In this document: piece after piece, positions 49,684-58,041 of the stretch
Layout: every line of letters begins with the position of its first letter
Numbering within the stretch: position 1 is the stretch's first letter
Notes under the pieces: generated by a model
What the model was told of the DNA's origin: nothing
The model's database searches: none
What the model saw: only the letters and a program-made list of their open reading frames with translations
Made by a program: the position numbers and the translations under genes
DNA from: Amarolinea sp964580725
GTDB lineage: Bacteria > Chloroflexota > Anaerolineae > SSC4 > Amarolineaceae
DNA: 64,000 nucleotides
Direction of reading: 5' to 3'
Assembly (NCBI GenBank): GCA_964580725.1
Contig: CAZOLV010000004.1
Span: 1 to 64,000, forward strand

Positions 49684-50804
49684 ATGGGGCGCCAACGCCG
49701 GCAGATGTTGGCCCGCTCGCTCCCCTCTTGAGCCTGCACCCCCTGCCCACTTTCGACATGGCGCGCGGGCAGCGACGGTTGCAGCGTCTATTACGCGCCG
49801 TGGGCGACGGCGCCGGCCTCATCATTCTCGTCCATAACGACCCCGATCCGGACGCCCTGGCAAGCGCCTGGGCGTTGCAGACGCTGCTGAGCCGTTACCT
49901 GGGAATCACGCCGAGCATCGTCTATGGCGGCATCATCGGCCGCGCCGAGAACCGGGCCTTCGTTTCCAACTTGAAAATGCAGTTGACCCACGTTGACAAG
50001 GTCAATTGGGAGCAAGTTGCCGCAGGTGTCTTGATTGACACGCAGATCAGCGCGACGAACTACGGGGGCCCCACCAGTTTCGGGACCAGCGAGAATACTG
50101 TGCGTCGGCCGCACCTCCCCATCGTCGCTGTCTTCGATCATCATGAGGTGCGGCGCGGTTTCCGGCGCACGGCTTTTCACGATGTGCGCCCCGCCTATGG
50201 TGCCACTTCGACCATCCTGACCGAGTATCTGGCCGCGGCGGAGATCCGGCCCGACAGCCCGCTGGCCACTGCGCTCTTCTACGGCATCAAGACCGATACG
50301 CGTGGGCTGGCGCGTGACGCCAGCGATTGCGACGCCTGGGCCTACATGGCGCTGCTTCCGCTCATGGACCCGAAGCTGCTTGCCAAAATCGAGCAGGCCC
50401 GCCTGCCGCGCAACTACTTCAAGACCTTCAACGACACTCTGGCGCGCACGGTGCTGTACGATCGCGTTGTGCTGGCCAGCCTGGGGATCATGGAACGGCC
50501 CGACATGGCGGCCGAAATGGCCGACATCATGACCAGGCTGGAGGGTGCCGATTGGGTCGTCTGTTGGGGACGCTACCAGAACCAGATTGTGGTCGCTGTG
50601 CGCACACAGTTGCCCGACGCCAACGCCGCGCAAACGGTGCGCGAGGTGGTGGGCGACATGGGCGGCACCGGCGGTCATGCGCACATGGCCGGCGGCCGCA
50701 TTCCCCATGACAACGATCCCGAACGTGTGGAAGAGGAGCTGCGCAAGCGTTTTTTGCGCCAACTGAACGTGGCCACCGTGCCGGCGCAGCCGCTGATTAC
50801 CTGA
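49659..50804 (+). CDS. DHH-family phosphoesterase (NrnA-like)
   Basis: 381 residues from the ATG at 49659, with GGAGAAGGCG just before it. LIILVHNDPDPDALASAWAL (DHH motif I form), VLIDTQIS, VAVFDHHEVRRG (the DHH triad with Asp-His-His), DCDAWAY and the DHHA1 motif VGDMGGTGGHAHMAGGRI define the family. Members hydrolyse nanoRNA, cyclic dinucleotides or 3'-phosphoadenosine phosphate; the precise substrate is not set by sequence alone. It overlaps moeA by 25 bp and ends 9 bp from the convergent ABC permease stop. Confidence 0.9.
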   Translation: MGRSDSSIDGAPTPADVGPLAPLLSLHPLPTFDMARGQRRLQRLLRAVGDGAGLIILVHNDPDPDALASAWALQTLLSRYLGITPSIVYGGIIGRAENRAFVSNLKMQLTHVDKVNWEQVAAGVLIDTQISATNYGGPTSFGTSENTVRRPHLPIVAVFDHHEVRRGFRRTAFHDVRPAYGATSTILTEYLAAAEIRPDSPLATALFYGIKTDTRGLARDASDCDAWAYMALLPLMDPKLLAKIEQARLPRNYFKTFNDTLARTVLYDRVVLASLGIMERPDMAAEMADIMTRLEGADWVVCWGRYQNQIVVAVRTQLPDANAAQTVREVVGDMGGTGGHAHMAGGRIPHDNDPERVEEELRKRFLRQLNVATVPAQPLIT

Positions 50805-50813
50805 TCCGACGCC

Positions 50814-51653
50814 TCAGCGGCGCCAGACACGCCGCAGAGCGCCGCGCTGCGGCGCAAAGAGGAATACCACAATGAAGATGAGGGTTGCGGTCAAGACGAT
50901 GGCGGCGCCCGAAGCGACGTTGAGATAGAAGCTGAGATACAGCCCCGTCACGCTGGCCGCCAGGCCAATAAGCGCCGCGATCAGCATCATGGCCCGCAGG
51001 CGCCTGGTCAACAGATACGCCGCCGCCGCCGGCGTCACCAGCATCGCCGCCGCCAGCCCCACGCCCACCGTTTGCAGAGAAACGACCACCGTCAGCGCCA
51101 GCAGCACCAGCATCAGGTTGCGCAGCAGTTCGGTCGGCAGGCGCAGCGTGGCCGCCAACACCGGGTCGAACGAAATGACCAGGAAGGGGCGGTAGAGCAG
51201 CGCGACCGCGCCCAGAATCAGGGCGCTGAGGATGGCAGTCAGCCAGAGGTCGGCGCTGCTGACGCCCAAGACGTTGCCAAACAGGATGTGCGTCAGGTCA
51301 ACGGCATAAGTCTTGATGGAACTGATCAGGACGACGCCCAACGACAGCGCTGCGGCAAAGATGATGCCGATGGCGGTGTCCTCCTTGATGACCCCCTGGC
51401 GGGAGAAAGCGCCGATGCCCAGCGCTACCACAAGCCCCGCCGCCAGCGCGCCAAGCGTCAAGCTGCCGTCGAGCAGATAGGCGATTGCAACGCCGGGCAG
51501 AATCGCATGCGCCACGGCGTCGCCCAGGAACGCCATCGAACGCAAGACGACGTAGCAGCCCACAACGGCGCACAGCACGCCCACCAGCGCCGCCGCCAAC
51601 AGACCGCGTTGCATGAAGCCATACGCCAGCGGCGCCAATAGCCATTCGATCAT
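50814..51653 (-). CDS. Mn/Zn-type ABC transporter permease
   Basis: 279 residues, about eight helices, ABC-3 family: GFMQRGLLAAALVGVLCAVVGCYVVLRSMAFLGDAVAHAILPGVAI is the family signature, followed by IKEDTAIGIIFAAALSLGV and the ABC-coupling loop. It should import Mn, Zn or Fe with the ATPase encoded upstream (4-bp overlap). A solute-binding protein, normally required, is not encoded anywhere near. Confidence 0.92.
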   Translation of the reverse strand: MIEWLLAPLAYGFMQRGLLAAALVGVLCAVVGCYVVLRSMAFLGDAVAHAILPGVAIAYLLDGSLTLGALAAGLVVALGIGAFSRQGVIKEDTAIGIIFAAALSLGVVLISSIKTYAVDLTHILFGNVLGVSSADLWLTAILSALILGAVALLYRPFLVISFDPVLAATLRLPTELLRNLMLVLLALTVVVSLQTVGVGLAAAMLVTPAAAAYLLTRRLRAMMLIAALIGLAASVTGLYLSFYLNVASGAAIVLTATLIFIVVFLFAPQRGALRRVWRR

Positions 51654-52561
51654 CGCTCCCCTCGATTCTGCGCCGGGCGCGCCTCGTGCGCCACATCGGG
51701 CGCGTGCGCTGCTGGCGCCGGCGACGCCAATGGCTCGTCCGGCGGACAGCAGAGGTCAACCACCGCCATGCCTTCCGGCAGCACCAGCACCTGACCGCCA
51801 AACGCCTCCGACAGCCGCTGCGGCGTGAAGACCTGCGCCGGCGCGCCGTAGGCGATCAGCCGCTGGTTGAGCAGCAGCACCAGCTCGAAACGGCTGGCGG
51901 CCAGGGTCAGGTCATGCGTCGAGATCATGACCGTCACCCCCTGGGCGCGCAGGCGGTCGAGCAGGGCCAGGGTGGCGTCCTGCGTCGTTGCATCCACACC
52001 GTTGAACGGTTCATCCATCAGCAGAATGTGCGGTTCCTGCGCCAGGGCGCGCGCCAGAAAAACGCGCTGCTGTTGGCCGCCGGACAAGTCGCCAATGGCC
52101 TGATGCGCCAGCGCGTCGATGCCCATCGCCTGCAGCGCCTGTGTGACTGCGGCCCGGTCGGCGGCGTTGGGACGGCGCAGCCAGCCCCGGCGGCCATAGC
52201 GCCCCATCATGACCACATCGGCCACGGTGACGGGAAAGCGCCAATCCACCTCCTCGCGCTGCGGCACATAGGCCACACAGTCCTGATGCAGGCCCAAAGG
52301 CTGGCCGTGGATCAGGATCCGGCCGCTGCGCAAGGCCAGCAGCCCCACCAGCGCCTTGAAAAGGGTAGATTTACCGGCGCCGTTTGGCCCCACCACCGCC
52401 ACTTGAGCGCCATGAGGAACCTGGAACGACAGATCGCGCAGCGCCGGTCTGTCGTCGAAGGCAATCGTGACGGCTTCGATCTCCAGGCGCGCCGGCGCGG
52501 CGAAAGAGGATGGCAGGCCGGCGGCGTACACGCGCATCGCATCGGTCATGGTGGTCGTCAT
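51650..52561 (-). CDS. Mn/Zn-type ABC transporter ATPase
   Basis: 303 residues. Walker A GPNGAGKST, Q-loop VAYVPQREEVDWRFPVTV, signature LSGGQQQRVFLARAL, Walker B ILLMDEPFNGVD, H-loop ISTHDLTLA. The REEVDWRFP stretch is typical of manganese/zinc importers (MntB/ZnuC-like). The C-terminal 40 residues (PPDEPLASPAPAAHAP) are a low-complexity tail. Start and stop overlap both neighbours by 4 bp, so the three genes are coupled. Confidence 0.93.
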   Translation of the reverse strand: MTTTMTDAMRVYAAGLPSSFAAPARLEIEAVTIAFDDRPALRDLSFQVPHGAQVAVVGPNGAGKSTLFKALVGLLALRSGRILIHGQPLGLHQDCVAYVPQREEVDWRFPVTVADVVMMGRYGRRGWLRRPNAADRAAVTQALQAMGIDALAHQAIGDLSGGQQQRVFLARALAQEPHILLMDEPFNGVDATTQDATLALLDRLRAQGVTVMISTHDLTLAASRFELVLLLNQRLIAYGAPAQVFTPQRLSEAFGGQVLVLPEGMAVVDLCCPPDEPLASPAPAAHAPDVAHEARPAQNRGER

Positions 52562-52995
52562 TTCGCCAACAGGTAGCAGCCGATGAGCAGAATGGCAATA
52601 CCAGCCAGGCGCGTCGGCTCGATCTGGCGTACCGTCACGCCAAACCAGCCAAAGTGGTCAATGACGAGGCCGATCAGCAGTTGCCCGGTGATGATGAGCG
52701 CCAGGGCCGCCGTCCCGCCCAGGCGCGGAAAGGTGATACTGATCGTCTGATACAGAATCAGGCCGAACACCCCTGCACCCAACATGTACCACGGCAGGGA
52801 CTGCCAGTCGCGGATACGCTCGCCGCCGCGCACGAAGAGCAGGAGACCCGACAATGCCATGCCGCTGAAATGGACGATAAAACTGCTCGCCGTCGCCCCC
52901 ACGCGCTGCCCCATTGCACCGCCAATGGGCGATTGAATCCCAATCGCCACCCCGCCGACAAGCCCGATCAAAACGACCAATAGATCAGTTCGCAT
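52558..52995 (-). CDS. DMT-type (YdcZ/DUF606) small transporter
   Basis: 145 residues, five hydrophobic segments: VVLIGLVGGVAIGIQSPIGGAMGQRVG, SSFIVHFSGMALSGLLLFV, MLGAGVFGLILYQTISITFP, ALALIITGQLLIGLVIDHFGWFG and IAILLIGCYLLAK. It matches the YdcZ family of small efflux-like proteins. It is the first gene of the Mn/Zn operon with a 4-bp overlap to the ATPase. Its role there is unknown; a metal export or ion-balancing function is a guess. Confidence 0.82.
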   Translation of the reverse strand: MRTDLLVVLIGLVGGVAIGIQSPIGGAMGQRVGATASSFIVHFSGMALSGLLLFVRGGERIRDWQSLPWYMLGAGVFGLILYQTISITFPRLGGTAALALIITGQLLIGLVIDHFGWFGVTVRQIEPTRLAGIAILLIGCYLLAK

Positions 52996-53074
52996 TGCCT
53001 CTCCTGCACGGATCTGTGGATTGTCTCAGACGACCGTTCGCTCGCTGCGCCGGCGCCTGAGCCGCTGCTTTGTG

Positions 53075-53103
53075 AGTCTAATTCATCCGCGGCGGGCTGT
53101 CAA
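53075..53103 (-). promoter_or_regulatory. Near-consensus promoter of the YdcZ-ABC operon
   Basis: On the minus strand TTGACA (53103-53098), 17 bp, TAGACT (53080-53075), 80 bp before the first start codon. The 383-bp gap 52996-53378 holds this and the divergent promoter at 53244; no other gene is supported. No clear Zur or MntR palindrome was found. Confidence 0.7.
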
Positions 53104-53243
53104 ATGTCGTTCGGCAACCGCGCCGGGCATTCTGCAGCGCCAAAGCGCCGGTGACCTGGCTTCAGGGCCATGCATGGCAAACGAACGAACAGGGCGCCAG
53201 CGCATGGCGAACGCATGAGACAGTCGAACGTCGCCCAAGTGAT

Positions 53244-53272
53244 TTGTCGGCAGTTCGTTTCAGTGTTACAAT
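53244..53272 (+). promoter_or_regulatory. Promoter of the BNR-repeat protein gene
   Basis: TTGTCG (53244-53249), 17 bp, TACAAT (53267-53272), 107 bp before the GTG start. Confidence 0.6.
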
Positions 53273-53378
53273 TAATGCTCCCGCCTGTCACTTCTCCAAG
53301 CTCCCGTGTCTATGACAGGCGCCGTCAGTCCAAAGTCGCCCCCAGCGTCCCATCTTGTGTTCGAGGAGGAACTCTGTC

Positions 53379-56336
53379 GTGAAACCGCTTCGCATCTTCT
53401 TCGTGTTTGCAGTCGTGGTTCTGTTGCTGGCGCCCCTGGCCGTTCAGGCCGGTTCGCGCGCTGCCAGTCCCCTGTTGTCGCCGAGCGTTTCGACGCTCGC
53501 TGAATCCAAGCCGGAAACGGCTCCTTGCGATCTGCTCGACAATCCCGCAGTGCGCGGCCTGATGTCGGGCATGTTCGAGACTAAGCTGCTCGTCGCCTGC
53601 GGGCGCGAGTCAGAACTGGGTCAGGTCAAATCGGGACAGGCCGATGGCAATTCTGGCGGTGTGCCCGCCCTGGGGGTTGACGTTCAGGTGAACGACTCCT
53701 CCGGCGACCTCAGCGGCTCGCATACGCAGAGCGAAACCTCGCTGACGCGCAGCGAAACAACCGGCACCCTGTGCTCGGCCTACAACGATTCCTATCACGG
53801 CGTTGTGCAGGGGGCTGGCTATTCCGGCTACAGCCGTTCGACCGACGGCGGCGCCTCCTTCACCGACAAGGGGCCAATCCCGTTGGGCGGCGGCGGCCAA
53901 AGCTACGGTGATCCGAGCATGGTCTGGCGCAAGTCGGACGGTGCGTTCTACTTCACATCGCTGCACACGTCGGGCCTGGGCCTGTGGAAATCCACCAACG
54001 ACTGCGACACCTTCACATGGGTGGGGATGGTTCATTCCGGTGCCAATGACGACAAAGAGTTGATGGCCATTGACAACAACCCGGCCAGCCCTTACTACGG
54101 TCGCATGTACGTGGCCTGGATCAACTTCACCGATGCGCGCATCTATTCCACCTACTCCAGCAACAGCGGCGCGACCTGGTCGTCGCCGGTTGCGATCAGC
54201 GCATCGGGCGTCGATGTGCAGGGCGCCTGGCCGACGATCGCGCCTAGTGGTGATGTGTACGTTGCCTGGGTGCGCTGGAATCCCTACCCCTCCGGCCCCA
54301 TTGACATCGAGGTGGTGCGTTCGACGAACGGCGGCGTCTCCTACGGCGGCGTAACCAACCCTCTGAGCGGCGGCATCAACCCGCGCGCCTCAGCGCCCAC
54401 CGCCTCCTGCGGTCGCCCCGCTTTGAACGGCAACATCCGCTACCTGCCCTCTCCGCAGATCACCGTCAGCCCCAACGGACACCTGCACGTCGTCTACACC
54501 CGCGACCCAGACACTCTCAATTCGGGCGACGTGATTGATTCCTTCTACCGCCGTTCGACCGACAACGGCGCCACCTGGGGAGCCGAAGTCAAGCTGAACG
54601 ACGACAGCACACAGCTCGACCAGTTCTTCCCCACCATCAGCGCCGGGCCGACCGGTCGTATCGTGGCGACCTGGTACGACCGCCGGTTGGACTCCAACAA
54701 CCTGCTGTTCGACTACTACATGCGCATTTCGCATGACGGCGGCGCTACCTGGATGGCCAGCCAGCGCGTGAGCGATGTCTCCTCACCGATCTATCTCGAT
54801 CCCAACCTGGCCACCTGCTATCACGGCGACTACGACCAACAACTGCAGGACGCCGGTTTTGGCTACATCCAGTGGTCGGATGATCGCAACATCCAGCATG
54901 GGCATCAGGACCCCGACGTCTGGTTCGACAAAGAACCATTTGCGCCAGACTACACGCTCGATGTCACCCCAGGCTCCGTGGCCATCTGTACGCCGGCAAA
55001 CGCCGTCTACAATGTGGCCATCGGTTCGGTGCTTGGCTACTCCGATCCGGTGACGCTCAGCGCCAGCGGCAACCCCGCCGGCACCACCGCCGGTTTCAGC
55101 ACCAATCCGGTGACGCCGCCTGGCGCCAGCACGCTGACCATCGGCAACACCGGCGCCGCCGCGGCCGGCAGCTACAACATGACGGTGACGGCCAACTCGA
55201 CCACCGGCGTCAAGACCGCGGGCGTCACGTTGGACGTCTTCACCGCCGCTGCAGGCACCGTGACGCTGCTCACGCCGGCCAATGGCGCAGCCAACGTCCC
55301 GGCGACGCCCACCTTCACCTGGGCGGCAGCCAGCCAGGCAGGCACGTACAACCTCGACATTGCCACCGATGCTGGTTTCTCGAACATCGTTCACTCGGCC
55401 ACCGGGCTGACCGGCACCTCCTACACGCCGGGCATCAGCCTCAACACGAGCACGACCTACTACTGGCGTATGCAGGCGATCAATGCATGCGCTTCCAGCG
55501 CCTACTCCTCCGTCTTCAGCTTCATCACCGTGGCCGCGCCGGGCGACTGCAGTCCCGGCACGACGCCCAACATCCTGCTGTCGGAAGGCTTCGAGAGCGG
55601 CGCCAACGGTTGGACACACAGCGGCACGGGCGATTCCTGGGCCATTGCCACGTCGCATCCGCACGCCGGCACACAGCACTTCCATGCCAACGGCGTCGCC
55701 ACCGTGTCCGATCAGCGGTTGGTCTCGCCCGCCGTGGTGCTACCTTCCGGTCAAAACCCGGTCGTGTTCAAGTTCTGGCACACGCCTGACCTGGAGCCGA
55801 GCGGTTCGACCGCCTGCTACGACGGCGGCATCGTGGAAGTTTCGACCAACGGCGGCTCTAGCTGGACGCAGGTTGCCAACGCCAACCTGTTGCTTGGGCC
55901 GTATCGCGGCATCGTTTCCAGCTCCTATGGCAACCCGCTGGCCGGGCTTTACGCCTGGTGCGGTGAACCCGCCTACATGTACACCGTAGCCGACGTCAGC
56001 GCCTATGCCGGTCAGACGGCGCAGTTCCGCCTGCGCCTGGGCACCGACAGCTCGGTCAGCCGGCCCGGTTGGGACGTTGACGACGTGACGGTGCAGTCGT
56101 GCCAGCAGGGCGGCGCCACCCCAACGCCGACGCCGACCACGCCGCCCACCGCCACACCGACCCCGCCCACCCCGCCCACCGTCACACCGACGCCGACCAC
56201 CCCGCCGACAGGCGTCGAGTTGAGCGATCTGAGCAGCGGCGCAACTGCCCCGGCCAACCTCTGGTTGCCGCTGGCGCTGGCGCTGGCGCTGCTGACGGTC
56301 GCCGGCATGGTTCTGCGCCAACGGCGCAGCGCCTGA
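53379..56336 (+). CDS. Large secreted BNR/Asp-box propeller protein with membrane anchor
   Basis: 985 residues from the GTG at 53379, with GAGGAGGA 8 bp upstream; a signal peptide (IFFVFAVVVLLLAPLAVQAG) starts there. Residues about 80-540 are a sialidase-like propeller with several Asp-boxes (SNSGATWSS, STDNGATWGAE, SHDGGATWMAS). A fibronectin-like domain (TPANGAANVPATPTFTWAAA, then TTYYWRMQAINACAS) is at about 640-725. A jelly-roll (SEGFESGANGWTHSGTGDSW to GWDVDDVTVQS) is at about 735-910. A Thr/Pro stalk and a C-terminal helix with basic end (LWLPLALALALLTVAGMVLRQRR) follow. No sialidase Arg triad was identified, so glycan binding or other surface display is more likely than sialidase activity. 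Confidence 0.88.
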   Translation: MKPLRIFFVFAVVVLLLAPLAVQAGSRAASPLLSPSVSTLAESKPETAPCDLLDNPAVRGLMSGMFETKLLVACGRESELGQVKSGQADGNSGGVPALGVDVQVNDSSGDLSGSHTQSETSLTRSETTGTLCSAYNDSYHGVVQGAGYSGYSRSTDGGASFTDKGPIPLGGGGQSYGDPSMVWRKSDGAFYFTSLHTSGLGLWKSTNDCDTFTWVGMVHSGANDDKELMAIDNNPASPYYGRMYVAWINFTDARIYSTYSSNSGATWSSPVAISASGVDVQGAWPTIAPSGDVYVAWVRWNPYPSGPIDIEVVRSTNGGVSYGGVTNPLSGGINPRASAPTASCGRPALNGNIRYLPSPQITVSPNGHLHVVYTRDPDTLNSGDVIDSFYRRSTDNGATWGAEVKLNDDSTQLDQFFPTISAGPTGRIVATWYDRRLDSNNLLFDYYMRISHDGGATWMASQRVSDVSSPIYLDPNLATCYHGDYDQQLQDAGFGYIQWSDDRNIQHGHQDPDVWFDKEPFAPDYTLDVTPGSVAICTPANAVYNVAIGSVLGYSDPVTLSASGNPAGTTAGFSTNPVTPPGASTLTIGNTGAAAAGSYNMTVTANSTTGVKTAGVTLDVFTAAAGTVTLLTPANGAANVPATPTFTWAAASQAGTYNLDIATDAGFSNIVHSATGLTGTSYTPGISLNTSTTYYWRMQAINACASSAYSSVFSFITVAAPGDCSPGTTPNILLSEGFESGANGWTHSGTGDSWAIATSHPHAGTQHFHANGVATVSDQRLVSPAVVLPSGQNPVVFKFWHTPDLEPSGSTACYDGGIVEVSTNGGSSWTQVANANLLLGPYRGIVSSSYGNPLAGLYAWCGEPAYMYTVADVSAYAGQTAQFRLRLGTDSSVSRPGWDVDDVTVQSCQQGGATPTPTPTTPPTATPTPPTPPTVTPTPTTPPTGVELSDLSSGATAPANLWLPLALALALLTVAGMVLRQRRSA

Positions 56337-56478
56337 CCTGATGACCTGATGAGATGAACGGCCCTCCGCCGTACCCACCCCATGCGTCTGCGGGCGTACC
56401 CGGAGTGGGTCACGGCGGGGGGCTGGCCGATCGAGAGTACCAGGCTGGACTGTTTTTGTCGAGGCGTCTCGTGCGTCG

Positions 56479-56509
56479 AACGCGTAGGCGGCTTCACTAC
56501 GCGTTAGGC
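56479..56509 (+). other. Hairpin with attC-like GTTAGGC end
   Basis: AACGCGTAG (56479-56487) pairs with CTACGCGTT (56497-56505) around GCGGCTTCA, and the right arm runs into GTTAGGC (56503-56509), which fits the integron core GTTRRRY. The opposite box GTCGAAC only partly matches RYYYAAC. It lies 27 bp before the start of the MNT gene, where a cassette gene would begin. The rest of the gap 56337-56535 has no feature. Confidence 0.3.
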
Positions 56510-56535
56510 AGCAATGGGATAAGTAGGATTGAATA

Positions 56536-56912
56536 ATGCAACGCGAACCAGTATTGCGCACCTTGAGCGCCAAAAACAAGAGTTGTTCACCAGGTATGGC
56601 GTTACCCACCTGGGCGTCTTTGGTTCGGTTGCCCAGGACCAAGCGGCGGAGGTTAGCGATGTAGATATTGTTGTCGAAATGCCGCCAGATCTCTTTCAGA
56701 TGGTGCATATGAAAGAAGAGCTAGAACGACTACCCGGCGTTCCCATCGCTCTAATCCGTCTGCACAGACATCTGAACACCTTTCTCAAGAGCCGAATTGA
56801 TGACGAAGCCATCTACTGCATAGTGCTTGAGACCCCAACATCACATGCTCAGAAACGGTCGCTGGTGCGGGCAGCAAGGGATGTTGGAGTGACTGGAAGA
56901 TGTGCATTATAG
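56536..56912 (+). pseudogene. MNT-type nucleotidyltransferase (MntA-like), frameshifted
   Basis: A good start is the ATG at 56536, reading M-Q-R-E-P-V-L-R-T-L-S-A-K, the typical MntA N-terminus. From the A5 run at 56572-56576 the family sequence continues in the -1 frame: QELFTRYGVTHLGVFGSVA, the GS..(7)..SDVDIVVE nucleotidyltransferase motif, and LNTFLKSRIDDEAIY. So one A seems to be missing. The C-terminus also carries about 28 residues past the usual end. MntA proteins AMPylate HepT toxins; no HepT is present. It is more AT-rich than its neighbours. A sequencing error in the A run is the main alternative; the site does not form a canonical A-AAA-AAC slip. Confidence 0.7.
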
Positions 56913-57481
56913 AAACCAATACTATTCCCATCTTCACCATCGGATACGGGGCGCGCAGCATGGAGGAGTTCCTGGAGGCGTTGCAGACGCATCGGATTTC
57001 CTTTCTGGTTGATGTGCGCTCGGCGCCCTATTCGCGTTTCAAGCCGGAATTCTCGAAAGACGCGCTGGCGGCGCGCCTGACGACCCATAGCATCCGCTAT
57101 CTCTACTTGGGGCATCAGCTGGGCGGTCAGCCTGACGATCCAACCTGCTATGCCGATGGCAAGGTGATCTACGCCGCGGCGGCGCAGCGCCCCGCCTTCC
57201 TGGCCGGCCTGGCGCGCATCGAGCAGGCGTTTCGACGCCAGGTGCGCATTGCCCTGATGTGCAGCGAAGGCAAGCCCGAACAGTGCCACCGCAGCAAGCT
57301 GATCGGCCAGGCCCTGGCCAGCCGTGCGATTCCCGTGGCCCATATCACCGAAGACGGCGCACTCATTTCCCAGGAGGATGTCGTCTACGAGTTGACCGAT
57401 GGCCAACTGAGCCTGTTTGGCGATCCAGATTTCAGCTCGCGCAAACGCTATCGCAAGGAGGATGATACGGATGCTCACTGA
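56900..57481 (+). CDS. DUF488 family protein, first copy
   Basis: 193 residues. Family hallmarks: IFTIGYGARSMEEFLEAL, LVDVRSAPYSRFKPEFS, an LGHQLGG segment and IALMCSEGKPEQCHRSKLIG, with Cys-x6-Cys-His-Arg. DUF488 proteins have no established biochemical role that I can cite; the conserved Cys/His/Arg cluster suggests a catalytic or nucleotide-binding site. The start overlaps the broken MNT frame by 13 bp, and the second DUF488 start lies inside its 3' end. Residues past about 160 (DPDFSSRKRYRKEDD) form a charged tail. Confidence 0.88.
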   Translation: MCIIETNTIPIFTIGYGARSMEEFLEALQTHRISFLVDVRSAPYSRFKPEFSKDALAARLTTHSIRYLYLGHQLGGQPDDPTCYADGKVIYAAAAQRPAFLAGLARIEQAFRRQVRIALMCSEGKPEQCHRSKLIGQALASRAIPVAHITEDGALISQEDVVYELTDGQLSLFGDPDFSSRKRYRKEDDTDAH

Positions 57482-57971
57482 AATCGTGACCATCGGCGCT
57501 TACGGTTGGAACGCCGACCGTTTCTTTGCGACGCTGCAGCAGGCCGGGATAGACACGTTCTGCGATGTACGCTTGCGCCGCGGGGTGCGGGGCACCGAGT
57601 ACGCTTTTGCCAACGCCAGGCGCTTGCAGGCGCGCCTGGCGGAACAACGAATCCGCTACCTGCACCGGCCCGACCTGGCGCCCACCCGCGCCATGCGCCA
57701 CCTGCAGGATGACGCCGACGCCGAGACGCACACCGCCAAACGACGGCGCCTGGCGCTCGCCCCCGCTTTCGTCCAGGCCTATCGTCAGGAACGGCTCGCC
57801 GATCTTGACTGTGCGGCGTTTGCGGCCAGCCTCGATGCGGCGACGCACATCCTGGCCCTGTTTTGCGTCGAAGGGGAGCCGGCCGCCTGTCACCGCAGCC
57901 TGCTCGCCGACCGCCTGGCCCAAGACCTGGGCCTGCCAGTTCGCCATCTGAGGCCAGGCCACGAGGAGTGA
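57471..57971 (+). CDS. DUF488 family protein, second copy
   Basis: 166 residues from the ATG at 57471 (GGAGG 10 bp upstream), overlapping the first copy by 11 bp. IVTIGAYGWNADRFFATLQ, FCDVRLRRGVRGTEYAFANA and LFCVEGEPAACHRSLLADRL match the same family but differ clearly from copy one in the first half (RLRRGVRG instead of RSAPYSRF). Both keep C-x6-C-H-R. The pair are probably paralogues with divided roles rather than duplicates of recent origin. Confidence 0.87.
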   Translation: MLTEIVTIGAYGWNADRFFATLQQAGIDTFCDVRLRRGVRGTEYAFANARRLQARLAEQRIRYLHRPDLAPTRAMRHLQDDADAETHTAKRRRLALAPAFVQAYRQERLADLDCAAFAASLDAATHILALFCVEGEPAACHRSLLADRLAQDLGLPVRHLRPGHEE

Positions 57972-58041
57972 GTGATTCGACGACGTGCAGCGGCCGGTTT
58001 CCCTGCCGCTCGCTCTCCCAATCTCCAAATTCAGGTGCTGG

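Noticed and set aside
53379..56336. True sialidase
   Set aside because: Asp-boxes are present but the catalytic Arg triad and other active-site motifs could not be found.
56536..56580. Programmed -1 frameshift in the MNT gene
   Set aside because: The site reads C-AAA-AAC, not a canonical slippery heptamer, and no stimulatory structure was seen.
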